DNA from: Polytrichum commune
Lineage: Eukaryota > Streptophyta > Polytrichopsida > Polytrichales > Polytrichaceae
DNA length: 64,000 nt
Reading direction: 5' to 3'
Assembly (NCBI GenBank): GCA_950295325.1
Contig: OX485803.1
Location: 33,867,554 to 33,931,553, forward strand
Notes under the pieces: generated by a model
Seen by the model: the letters and a program-made list of their open reading frames with translations, nothing else
What the model was told of the DNA's origin: nothing
Database searches by the model: none
In this document: positions 11,030-21,537 of the stretch, one piece after another
Numbering within the stretch: position 1 is the stretch's first letter
How the letters are laid out: each line of letters begins with the position of its first letter
Translations under genes and position numbers: made by a program

Positions 11030-13369
11030 TATTATTTACAAACCTTTTTAATCAACATTAATAGGGTTTACAAACTCTTTTACTTAACATTAAGTTTGCT
11101 AATATTCAAGAAAAGAAAACACCTACAAGAAGCGCCGTCACCTACATGAAGGGGGAGAGAAAGAGTAAAAATGAACCTGGCACTAACCTTCGCGGATTAC
11201 CCCCTCTAAATACAAGGCCTACCGGCCATAGATCTGGCCATGCCTAATGTAACAGTCAACATCTACAGCCAAATCCACACTACTTATCATTCTTCTAAAC
11301 TCTTAAATTCTAAGGTCTTCATTCATCGCCCTCTTCATCCAACAACCTTCGCCTTCATATGTCTTCATCCACATATGTCTTCCTCCGCACAACGCCTTAC
11401 CATGTCTTCAAGTATTACCTAATCATTTAACAATGATAACTAATTGATATTAATCTAACTCCTAACACTTAATCTCCTTCCTTAACTATAGGCAGTGAGC
11501 CTTAACTCAAACTACGAGTGGTTTGGATGGCTCACAGATGGTGATTTTGTGATGGGAGTTTTTATTATATTTATAATCTAGGCTATAAGGGGTTGGTAAT
11601 TATATTGGGAGGAAGCATTTTAGATATGATACTTTGTTTCTCTCATCATTTCTTTATTTTTTGAATAAGATAAGTGGATCTTATATGGGCATTTTTAGCA
11701 ATGAGCCTACTTATCGTATGATATAAGACACAGGTATTGTGCCAGATTATTGGCAAATTCAAATTGTACCCTATAATCAAATTTTTCTCATAATTTCAAG
11801 GCCCCTATGAATATCTTACTCATTGTCAAAATAAAGATTTCATTTCTCATTGAATGGTCACATAGGTCCTCCTCCCCCCTCCCAATTTTGTTGAGCCAAA
11901 TTGGATGACTATTGAGCCTAAAATGGATAATTTTGAACACATATTGCAATCTCTTTTCAAAAATACATGTCATTTTGATAACCGCTCTAAAGTCCATCCT
12001 TAACCACACACCATTCAAATTTAAGTGTCTATTCAACCCCTAGAGGTCCAAGGTCTCGTCACATAGTAATGCACATCGTGAATATGCTATAAAATGAAGG
12101 TTATGAGGTTGGTAAGCCAAAATCTTAGCACTTTGTGAAGCACATTGGTCAATGATATGGACTTAAAATTCAAATCCACACATTTGATGTCATGTTATGA
12201 TTTGGTAATCTTCATGTATGCAATTTTTGGTTTCAAATTACATAAACCTCTCATAAATGAAGATTACATAGTTTTTGTCAAGAAACTCTTTAAGTATCAT
12301 AAAAAAAGTGTAGGTTTATGATGTGTCAAAACATCATGAGAGAGGTACCCAAGAGGGTAGGCAGGGTCACCATTTTCCAAGGTACTACCTTCTTGTTTAC
12401 TTTTCATACAAAAAAATTTCTCTGAATCTTCCAATTTCTTACAATACTCATTTCCAAGTCTTTAGAACAAGACATAGTGTTGAGGAAAAAAAATTCTAGA
12501 GTGTTTCTAGGACGCAAGCTTCTTCGTAGCATGCCCTAGTTGATTAATGATTAACATATTAATAGCTAACATATTCGTTAATGATTTTTTTGATGCTTGT
12601 TGCTTTAGGGTTTTACCTACTAACCTTATATCCATTTTAAAGTTTTCTAACCGACCAAATATTTGATTTATTAATCCCTATTTACCACCACGATAAGGTT
12701 AATTGATTAAGGATTCAATTAAACCCTTTACGGCCCCTGTTTATGATGCAAGGATGATATTTCTCAAGTCTTAAATCAAATTCTGAATGTAATCACTATT
12801 GCTTGCCCAAAAATGATGGCAAGAGGAAGTTTTTAAGGCTCACAATTCATAGAGCACATAAACCTAGGTAGCCTTACTTTAAAAATTTATGTCCTCTTTG
12901 GTACTCGTATGATTCCCACATACTTCCAATGATAATTAGTTGTAGAAAAGAAAATATATATTCATATAGTAATTTTGAAGTACAGTAGAACTAGAGGTTA
13001 GATTGCACAAGCAAATATATAGAAACAAAAAATATGAATAATGCTTTGAATGAGATGGTCATCCGGACCCCTTGCCTTGTAATTTATTGGATTTTCATCC
13101 TCGGTTTATACAATGAATATGGGATATCTCAGCTCCCACTTCCCACAAACCATATAGGTTTATTTAAATCTTATTGTTTCTTCCGATTTTAACAATCACT
13201 ATCTAAAGACTACGGGAAACCTAATGCTCCATCTTCAACACAATCTAATCTTCTAACTCCAACACTTCTACTTTTACGAGTAATCAAAGGATTTCAATTT
13301 TATTCTCTATAATAGTGAAATTCTATAAATCTATGTCATTTGAAAATATGGCACTTGCAATGGAGAGGA
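11030..13369. other. intergenic, no gene seen
   Basis: No convincing coding sequence. 11795-12055 belongs to the dispersed foldback family, listed separately. Confidence 0.5.
11795..12055. repeat. dispersed foldback-family fragment (copy 1)
   Basis: Shares an ordered set of words with 17700-17950 and 24515-24790: ATGAATATCTTA, a phrase near CATAGGTCCTCC, TGACTATTGAGCCTA, TGTGTC/ATGTCATTTTG, and CCACACACCATTCAAAT. Diverged and lacking both ends. Confidence 0.6.
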
Positions 13370-14988
13370 AGCCTCATTATGAGGGCCTTGATTTTGTTTT
13401 CTGATTGCGTCTCTACAAGTGCCTAGAGCTCCTTGAAATTCTCAAAGCACTCCCCTTTAATTTTAACGCATACAATCACATCTTCTTAAAAGAATATCAA
13501 TGAATGTCATAAAATAACTTGTATCATCCATGGATGTGGTCTTCATGGGGCCACACACGTCGGAATGCACAATCTCCAAAGACTTAGTCGTTCGCCATCC
13601 CCTTTCGTTTAGAAATGCACCCCTATGTTATTTGTCTTCGATACATGCTTCGCAAAACAATGAAAATGTGGGACAATTTTTTTTGTTGAGGTTCATGTCA
13701 GTCACCAAATTTTGGAATGTATAAACATCCTTCATGTTCAAATGAGCTTTGGTAGTGGTACCAAAGCTCGAGCGCACTATCCCCTGTTGAAGATTGCTCC
13801 AAATTGGCGGCATCCGCTCATTGCACCTTCGTCAAATTCATTTCAAGCAAGTTGCCTTCACGTAATGCAATTTGCAAAGGCTTCACTGTCCCAAACTTTT
13901 ACCAAACTTTCGTTTAGGTTAAATTGCATTTTCAAACCATTCGACACAAGTTTGTTCACTGAGAGCAAATTGGCGTGTAACTTGGGCATGTGATGCACAT
14001 TTTTGATATAAATTCCATTAACTCTGTCTTTCATGATTGCTTTTACAACGATGGTTCTCATTCCGACGGTTCGATAATATTATTATCATTTAAATATATT
14101 TTACGTAGAGCAATCACCTCATATATGTCGAATGCGGCCCTATGCAAATTTATTTGCACAAACTCTTAGAATGTGCTCTATTATGTATTCCAATTGCGTA
14201 GTTGTCATTGTTCTTCGCATTCTTCATATTGTTTCACTTCTTGTACTTTATTTTATAACAAAAATACGTAATATGGTTTGGTTTGTTGAAGTAGAACCAC
14301 ATCTTTTCACATTGGCATGGAAATGAGTTGTCCCTTTTGCTTTGTCGCAACATCATGGTGGCATCCTCACTTTGGATTTTCTTATTCTTATGCTTCAACA
14401 TTTCGTGCATCGAACGTGTCATCATGTACTCTATCGTAAGCTCATTTATTTGCATTGTCTCTAAAGCGGTGATCAAATACTCGTACAATGCCAACAAGCT
14501 CTCGAGCAAGGTCATGATGATGCCTTCGTCTCTCATGGGTACCTCCTATATACCTCCTATGTAGCAAGCGAATTAATTCACAAGCGCTTTAACCTTGTTG
14601 ACATAGTCCAATAAATTGTGCACCTCTTGCACCTTATATGTGAAGAACTTGCGGCACACGAAGAAAATGTTGGAGAATTTTTTTGTCTCGTGGACGTTGC
14701 AAAGGTCTTCCATGCCTTTGCTAGTCCTTTGCAACCTTTGATGTTAATTATCCATCAAATTGAGGCCGATAATGGACATGGCATTTTTCATGCACCTTTG
14801 CTACTCCTTAACCTTGGCGCATTTGAAAGGTAGAGTTTCCTCGGATATGTTTATAATGTCCCAAAGACCCATGGATGCCAACAATATTTTGATTTTGAAC
14901 TTCTAAAAGTTGAAGTTCCCTCCATTGAACTTGTCGGTGACTTTAGTGGCCTAGCTTGCAAATGATGCCATAGTAAGCTCAGATATAC
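13370..14988 (-). pseudogene. Ty1/copia gag-pol remnant
   Basis: On the minus strand gag starts at an ATG at 14971 (MASFAS, stop, then ATKVTDKFNGG) and continues with several in-frame stops. It passes MRDEGIIMTLLESL (14536) and a decayed zinc knuckle, MWFYFNKPNHITYFC, whose second Cys has become Phe. Next comes the pre-integrase region (HMPKLHANLLSVNKLVSNGL, then LFCEACIEDK at 13640-13620) and the start of integrase, ending near 13370 with KGECFENFKEL. This is the order gag, protease region, integrase of Ty1/copia. A degenerate GTATATCTGAGC just upstream of gag (14976-14990) resembles the initiator-Met primer site TGGTATCAGAGC. Reverse transcriptase and RNase H are absent. Confidence 0.8.
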
Positions 14989-15239
14989 TCTCAAAAGATT
15001 CAAACTAATATTTCTTGGTTTTTAGTCAATCCAATTCAAACTAAAGGTAACCTCTTATATTCAAAATATGCGTTTGCACGTCAATGTAGTGGAAACATGC
15101 CCATATGCACTCAAATGGGCCTTTTGGTCTCTAAAATGTGTCCTTTCACCTTAAACCACTCAAGTCAAATCTTATTTTCCTTAAAAAAATACTTAGGACA
15201 CTTAAATCACTCAAATAAGGCCTCCTTCACATCAAATGT

Positions 15240-15560
15240 GCTTTGAACTCTCAAATACCTCAAGTCATATCTTCTATACCGCAAGGCACCCAAACAACGT
15301 TTCTTTCAACTCAAAACACCTTGAATAGTTTGAAACAACCCTTTTGAACTATCAAACTTTATAAATTAGCCTTAAACCACTCAAAATAATCAAGTTAGAT
15401 GTTTTGAAGTCCAAACACCTCCAAACATCTCAAATCAATTTCTCAACACTCAAGCTTCTCGAGTCAAATGGATTTGAAGTCTAAATACCTTCAAAGCTTT
15501 CAAATAAATCCTTAAACTCTCCAAACACTCAAGTCATGTGTTTATAAAGTCTAAACATCT
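15240..15560. repeat. ~75 bp tandem repeats (forward set)
   Basis: Diverged units with a recurrent pattern: GAAGTCCAAACACCTCCAAA, then CTCAAATCAAT, then CTCAACACTCAAG...GAGTCAAATG. The best pair starts near 15397 and 15475, with a partial unit near 15547. The array adjoins the copia remnant and could be part of its LTR. Confidence 0.6.
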
Positions 15561-16134
15561 GACAATGGCAATGGCAATGGGGCATGCTCAAAAATTTGCA
15601 TGTGCCACAACCATGACTACAAACATTGATGTGGCATGGTTGCACAAACAATCCTCTGTGTTAAGCGGGAGTAATGTAGAAGGTAGAGCATTAGATTGCT
15701 CGTAATCAATAAAAATGTAATAAAGAAGGCAAAAAAGTCAATAAGGTTGGAATAAGGCCATTACATTGGTTTGAGAGGGATAAGAGTTATCCCATATTGG
15801 CTGTATGAACCAAGGACACGAAGAAAAACAATAAAAAACAAAGCGAGGAAAGCATGAGACCATCTCACTCCAAGCATTGTTTATATGCCTTTGTGTATGT
15901 GCTCTTGTTTGTGCAATCTCATGTCTAGACCTATTAAGTTCCAATAGGTTATGGACCCACCATGCAAGTGAAGTGCCTAGAAATTTGATTGCTTTGAGAT
16001 TGCGGAGTGGATCTTGAGGAACGCTTTGGAGCTCGGAGGTGTCCAAGGGTACATTTGGTTGTTCTAAGTGTTTCTTTGTGTTTTGCTTTTGCACATTTTC
16101 TTCTGTAAATGTTTATTTGATGCAAAGGATGTAG

Positions 16135-16290
16135 ACTCATGAGGCTTGAAGGTTGAGAGACTTATTTGAGGGGTTTGGAGGTGTTTTGACTTCCAAAGCA
16201 TCTGACTTGAGTGTTTGAGTGTAGAGAAGTTTGTTTCAGAGCTTTGAAGTTGTTTAGATTCTAGTACCATCCAATTTTAGATGTTTGTTT
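16135..16290. repeat. ~75 bp tandem repeats (inverted set)
   Basis: The reverse complement of 16140-16270 matches the array at 15397-15560 unit by unit, with AAACACCTCCAAACC and ACACTCAAGTCAGATG shared. The two sets form an inverted repeat separated by about 580 bp. Confidence 0.6.
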
Positions 16291-16299
16291 GCAAAATAA

Positions 16300-17249
16300 T
16301 CCCTAGCAAATCCCATGCACATAGAACTAATGGTTGAGAATGACGATGGGCTAGTATTTCATCCATCCACTAGGATAATCCACATAGAAGGTCAACTTTC
16401 ATCCATGCCTCGACTGCCACTGTACATACCCTATTTTAATCTTCACCTAAACCCTTTATCCCACATGGTATAAATATATAAAAAAACCAAATTGGAAATG
16501 TTACATAGGACCTTATATCCAATATGACATAATTTATGCAACATATATTAACTTTAAAAACTTCAAAATACACCATATCTTTGGTCACACCATGCTAGCT
16601 AAATTTCTCTAACCCCCCCCCCCCCCCTCCCATAGGAATGTTGTTCAAACTCCATACAAGTGACCATGTCCTTTTTGAATTCACATATAAGTCATAAGTC
16701 CTAATAAGATGAACACATCTATAAAACAATCTAGACAAGTTGATGTCATCTCCATTTCAAGAAGTTCTTCTTCAAGTTTTTGCTTTGGGATTGCGCATAC
16801 AAAACACATGACCTTATATAAAACGTTCCACCATACAAATGTGTTCTTTGACTTTGCGTCATATATTTGCTTCATGAATGTTCCTTGAAGCAAGCTTGTA
16901 CAACCCACTTTACGGAAGTTATAACTCATCTTGAAAATTCAGAATACCTTAGGGACAATAAGGGTTAAAGCATATTCCAAACTATGCACAGTGCTGGGGC
17001 CCTAAACTACATAACGTCTGTCCACTTTCTAGGTAAGTGATAGATCATGGCCAAGTGGCACTTATCACAGCCCAAGTGGTGCCATCTACATCTATACTCA
17101 CATGGGAAAGGATACTTTAAATCCCACCTGGATTGCTACATGATACCGACCATTCAGGTGACGACACATGGCCTAAATAGACCCAATAAATTGATACACT
17201 AAGGTAATTGGATCTTAAATGGTTAGTTTTTCTGGTTGGCCTAATGCTC
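16300..17249. other. intergenic, poly(C) tract
   Basis: No gene seen. A C15 tract lies at 16613-16627. A minus-strand open frame at 16681-16929 has no recognisable domain. Confidence 0.45.
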
Positions 17250-17345
17250 ATAGGATATGAAACACACGATTAGCATAAGATGGTCAGCAATTCCAAACTG
17301 AGGCCATAGCCACTTTCCTCATAATATTCAGAGCGTGTATGAATA

Positions 17346-17697
17346 CACTCTAATATCACGCTTGTGGCAACCAAAGTGCATGTGATATTAAGGAGTTTTG
17401 TAGTATTAATATGGATGTGTGCTAAAAGAAAAAAAAAATAGTGTAGCATGTGCCATTATGGAATAACATAAAGTCAACATTGTAATAATGACAATGATTA
17501 CCATGATGACAACGTGATGCGTGCGAGCATGTGGTTTGAATTCTTTGATGGTTTATTTTAATGTCAAAACCCATGATATATAGGAGAGAAACATGATAAC
17601 AAGGTGTGAGATTATAACTGAGAACATCCGTTCCCTAGGGTTTTGGGATATAAGAGAATGAGTGACATTAAGGAGGTTGATATTATGGAGTTTAGAG
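17346..17697 (-). mobile_element. TA-flanked MITE, family A (copy 1, inverted)
   Basis: 352 bp flanked by TA on both sides. Read in reverse it begins CTCTAAACTCCATAATATCA, contains CCCTAGGGAACGGATG, and matches family A copies at 25900 and 30258 in order. It lies inside the foldback element. Confidence 0.75.
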
Positions 17698-18027
17698 TAT
17701 ATCCTATTCATTACCAAAGTGAAGATTCTCTTGATATTAAATGGTCAATGGTCATACATGTCCTCTTAAATGTGTTGACTATTGAACTTAGAATGGTTGA
17801 AATACTTTGAGCACGTAAGCCAATCTCATCCAAACATGTGTCTTTTTGGTGTCCATACTTAGATTCACACCTAACCACACTCCACTCAAATATAGATGTC
17901 AAATTAATCAAGTAACTGAATTAGGCCCGTCTACCTTAGTTGCGATTGAAACTAAAAGTGGGGTAAGGATAACATAGAAATCTACGTTGGGTTGACCCAA
18001 GTGCCAGGTTCTACATATGCCAAAGTA

Positions 18028-18080
18028 CACTAAATATTGTATTAAATGTCATATGGTATTTTAGGTAATTGTGGTAACTT
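18028..18080 (+). repeat. MITE end, family C fragment
   Basis: Begins after TA with CACTAAATATTGTATTAAAT, then GTCATATGGTATTTTAGG and GGTAACTTTC. The same terminus occurs at 56280 (direct) and 38871 (inverted). No matching right end was found. Confidence 0.55.
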
Positions 18081-18869
18081 TCTAAGTAGTCCGCAACATG
18101 CCACTCATTTAAGTGGAGTGCACTTGAACCAACAACTCCCTTGTGTTTTTCTTAAAATTTTATCCTCGCATAGAGCATTTCATCCATAATTACATGTCCA
18201 CGAGCAAACCCTATGACCAGCTCGACGAGTAGGTGAATGCCTTCTTGATGCTACAACATCTCCCTCACATTTCATCATCCACTCTCCCTCTCGTTGGTTA
18301 ATGTGTAAGACAAACGTGCCTAATTCAAAATAACATTATTTCAACTAGACACTTATATTTGAGCTAGGCGTATGGTTGGGTGCGAATCTAAGAATGAACA
18401 CCAAAAAACATATGTTAAAAACAGATTACCCCAAACATGATTCTAGATTGAATAGTCTATATAATAGGAGGTGGGGGACTATATAATCATGTGATAACTC
18501 AAATAAATTCAATTGGGCGAGCTCTAAAAATGACGAGGAAAGTGGCTACGTGCACAATTTGAACTTGCTAATCACCTTGCACTGATTGCTTGTTTATCCA
18601 TATCCTACAAGAAGTGGAATGCAGAGAGAAAAATGTCTGTTTAAGACCCACTTACCTCATCCCACACCACACGCACAATCCGGTTGCAACATTTCAATCG
18701 AGTGACAGCATTCCATGAGGAACTAAGAGTGGTCATCATGCACACATTCCGGTCAATGTGAAATTACAAGGAAGATAACAACAATTCCCCACGAAATGTT
18801 GCCCAACTCCGTTAAGTATGATGTGGGTTGCACCAGCATGCATGCATATATGCAGCAATTTCAAACATT

Positions 18870-19271
18870 TGCACTAACTTATATATGCATGATAATTGAT
18901 CAGTCTTTCGGTGATGTGACGACCATTTCGGAAGTGTCAAGATAATGACGCCGCTGACTTAAAAAATCAGCAGCAGCAACAACGACAACAGATCATCGAC
19001 TCTCTCTCTCTCTCTCTCTCTCATCCATCTCGAATGTCGAGAATCGGCTTACCACATCCACAGATAGCCATTTTAAAAGACCAGGGAGGGAGGGAAAATC
19101 TGTTCGGAGTCTTTTGGGGTCATTAAAGGCGTGAGAGTCAAGTAGACAATTGCTCTTCTTGTCCACTAGGGGGTATGCATCAATTCTCCTCTTTTTTAAC
19201 TTTCAAGCAACCTTCTTGCGAGATTCTTTGTTTTCTCTAGAAGCTTGCTAGGTTGCATCATCGAGTTACAG
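18870..19271 (+). promoter_or_regulatory. candidate promoter and leader exon of the PABP-like gene
   Basis: A TATATATG motif at about 18880 is followed by a (CT)11 tract at 19000-19022, a pyrimidine pattern typical near plant transcription starts. A clean donor, GTTACAG|GTAATT, occurs at 19271/19272. I infer a noncoding first exon of roughly 18915-19271 and a leader intron ending somewhere near 20780-20850. The start site and acceptor are not determined. Confidence 0.4.
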
Positions 19272-19287
19272 GTAATTCATTGTGGCC

Positions 19288-20045
19288 AGGAATTCATTGA
19301 TTGTATGTGGCATCTGTGGTAGTACACATTTGTTTTGCAGTCACTTTGATTGTCTGGGTAAGGTAGGCTAGGCCCAGCATTGCAATGTTTTAGATTGAGA
19401 AATGCAGAAAATATTTTGTTTTTTTTCCTGAATTCTCACGAATGAAGTTGGAGTTGCTGCGTTGCAGAGGTGTGAATCGTTTTCCAGTTTCAGGAGCTGG
19501 CCGGATCGAAGTGAAGTAGTACATGTGTTTGGGAGAAGAGTGGAGTTTGTGTGCAGGTGGGCCGGATGAGTGTCTTTCTTTTTCGAAGGAGTTGATGATA
19601 ATTAGCTCATTGCATTTCAATTCTCCTGATTTGATGCTTACTGGAGTTTACTTTCACTTTAGGAACTTCTTGCAGTCTACTTTACCTTAGGTAAAGTGTG
19701 ACAAGGAATTCAACGATTGTATGTGGAAGCTTTGGTACACATCATTTTTGCTGTCACTTTATATGTCTGGGTAAGGTAAGGCTAGGCCCGGCATTGCTTT
19801 AGGTTAAGAAGTGCAGAAAAATCTTTTGGTTTTTCCTGAATACTCACGAAAGAAGTTGGAGTTTCTGCATTGCAGAGTTGTGCATCAGTCTCCAAATTCA
19901 TCACGAGTAAGTTCGACGGATTGATGTGCAGTACGTGTGTTTTGAAAAAAGTGGAGAACTTACTGCTTGTGTGGGAAGAGGTGGCCTGATGAATGATAGC
20001 TTCAGTTGAAGGTGAGCTCATCATACTGTATCTCAATTGTCCTCC
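19288..20045 (+). repeat. diverged ~416 bp tandem duplication in the leader intron
   Basis: 19288-19625 and 19704-20045 align in order. Shared words include AGGAATTCA..GATTGTATGTGG, GTCTGGGTAAGGTA, GGCTAGGCCC, a CTGAAT-CTCACGAA stretch, GAAGTTGGAGTT and GCAGAG.TGTG. The two copies differ by many substitutions and small gaps. Confidence 0.8.
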
Positions 20046-20861
20046 TCTACAGATTACTGCGATTTCCTAAACTTTGTGATGAAATAGATGTATAATACAT
20101 CGACTCTGATTACATGGTCCTGTGGTGAATTGGAGAGTTTTTTTGTGTTTGCTCGGTCGGTCTTCCTGCGAAGGGTTTGGAAGGAGCATAGGTTTGGAGC
20201 TTTGATAGAAAGATTTGTGTGTGTCGTGGATGGCAAGTAATTACTTGCGCGGCGAGGAGTCCAGCCACCTGGATTAGGTTATGTTGCCGAAATTGTTGTT
20301 GTAAAGATTAAGAATGTATATCCACTTTTGAATCCGTTTGTATTCATCCGTAATTGTTCTTCTTGTTGAAAAGACCATACATACAGCCACAAAAGAATGT
20401 AGTTAATTCGGTGCCGGCCAGAATGCTTTCTTTAGACTCTTCGAATAAAGTGGTCATATTGCTTAATTAAGTTGCACTGTTTATTCTGCGAATCTTGGTC
20501 ACTGTCAGCCTGGATATTGAATTGGTCGATTGAATGCAAATGGGACGATACATACTTACCCTATTGGTTCAATTGCTGTGCATTATGCAAGCTTGCTTTT
20601 GAACTAGGGCCAGCAGCTATCACCGTTGGATTAACCTAACATTGAATCAGTCTTGCACAAATCTTGTGAAGAGTGAAAGTGCAAGCAAATCTGTACCAGT
20701 ATTCTCTCCGATTCACTCAGATATCATGAGATCACATTGCCTAACTTGCGCAAAATGGTGGTGATGTTCAGATCCAGGTGGGATACCAGTAGCCTTGTGT
20801 CTTTTAAGTTTATTCGTCAAGCAATTCATTTGTGTTGCGTTGCGCGGCAAGCATTGTCATC

Positions 20862-21537
20862 ATGTCGGATGAAGGCAACGAAGCAGAGGTTTATTCAGCC
20901 AATGTCCAATTATGTGGCGGTAACAAGATTCCCGATCAGGTTAACCCTAGAGTGGACCTGGAGACTCATCAGAAAGTAGTACCAGGGATGATCACCATCA
21001 GCCCGACTGTGGTTAATGGATCCGAGATTAAGGTTGGAGAAGTTCTTCATCCGGAAGGTACTCAAGGTCCGGCGAATTTACAGAAAGGAAAGATTGTAAG
21101 TACTCTGCAAGTTCATGAATATCCAGCAACTCCTCGAGGGGACAATGTAGGAACTCTGCGGGATAGTAATGAATTAGCAGGAGTGATATCCTCAGATGAT
21201 GATGATGAGGAATTCGATTTGATTATGGACATCACTTCTGCTGATCAGCAGGCATCAGTTCAAGATGATCATCATAATCGCCAATCAAACCTAATCCAAT
21301 TCGGTAGTTTCGAGTCTGCATCATCCTCATCATCCGTCCTAATTACTCAACCGGTGCAGTCGCGGTTTGCATCGTCCTCTCTGTACATTGCGGACCTTAA
21401 CGTGAATGCTTCCGAAGCATATCTGGTTGAATTGTTCAGTTTGGTTGGTGAAGTGGAGGCGGTAAGGATCTGTCACGACGCCAACACTGGACTTCCACTG
21501 GGGCGAGGTTACGTCAAGTTTCGAACTGTTGAGCAAG
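20862..21537 (+). CDS. PABP-like exon 1: N-terminal extension and first half of RRM1
   Basis: Starts ATGTCGGATGAAGG. Encodes about 172 residues of low-complexity, acidic and Ser-rich extension, then RNP2 (LYIADL) and RNP1 (GRGYVKF). Ends GAGCAAG|GTATC in phase 1. Cytoplasmic plant PABPs usually have a far shorter N-terminus. If the leader intron were retained, an upstream ATG at 20755 would open a frame running to 20979, across this start. Confidence 0.85.

Larger units (their letters stand above)
17250..18610. mobile_element. foldback element (copy 2), disrupted by a nested MITE
   Basis: The left end (AGGATATGAAACACACGATT, 17253) and right end (reverse complement near 18600, ATATCCTACAAGAAGTGG) match the corresponding ends of the foldback at 24372-25156. 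Internal words also match: TGACTATTGAACTTAGAATGG, GTGTCTTTTTGGTGTCCAT and CACTCAAATATAGATGTC on the left arm, their inverted counterparts on the right arm (18340-18540). The left arm is split by the MITE at 17346-17697, so that MITE arrived later. Confidence 0.65.

Noticed and set aside
16681-16929. minus-strand open frame with a faint PPR-like look (VWWNVL)
   Set aside because: Only one weak 35-residue resemblance, no repeated motif, and low-complexity ends. Not enough to call a gene.
21339-21536. minus-strand open frame across RRM1
   Set aside because: Antisense shadow of the RRM1 coding exon.
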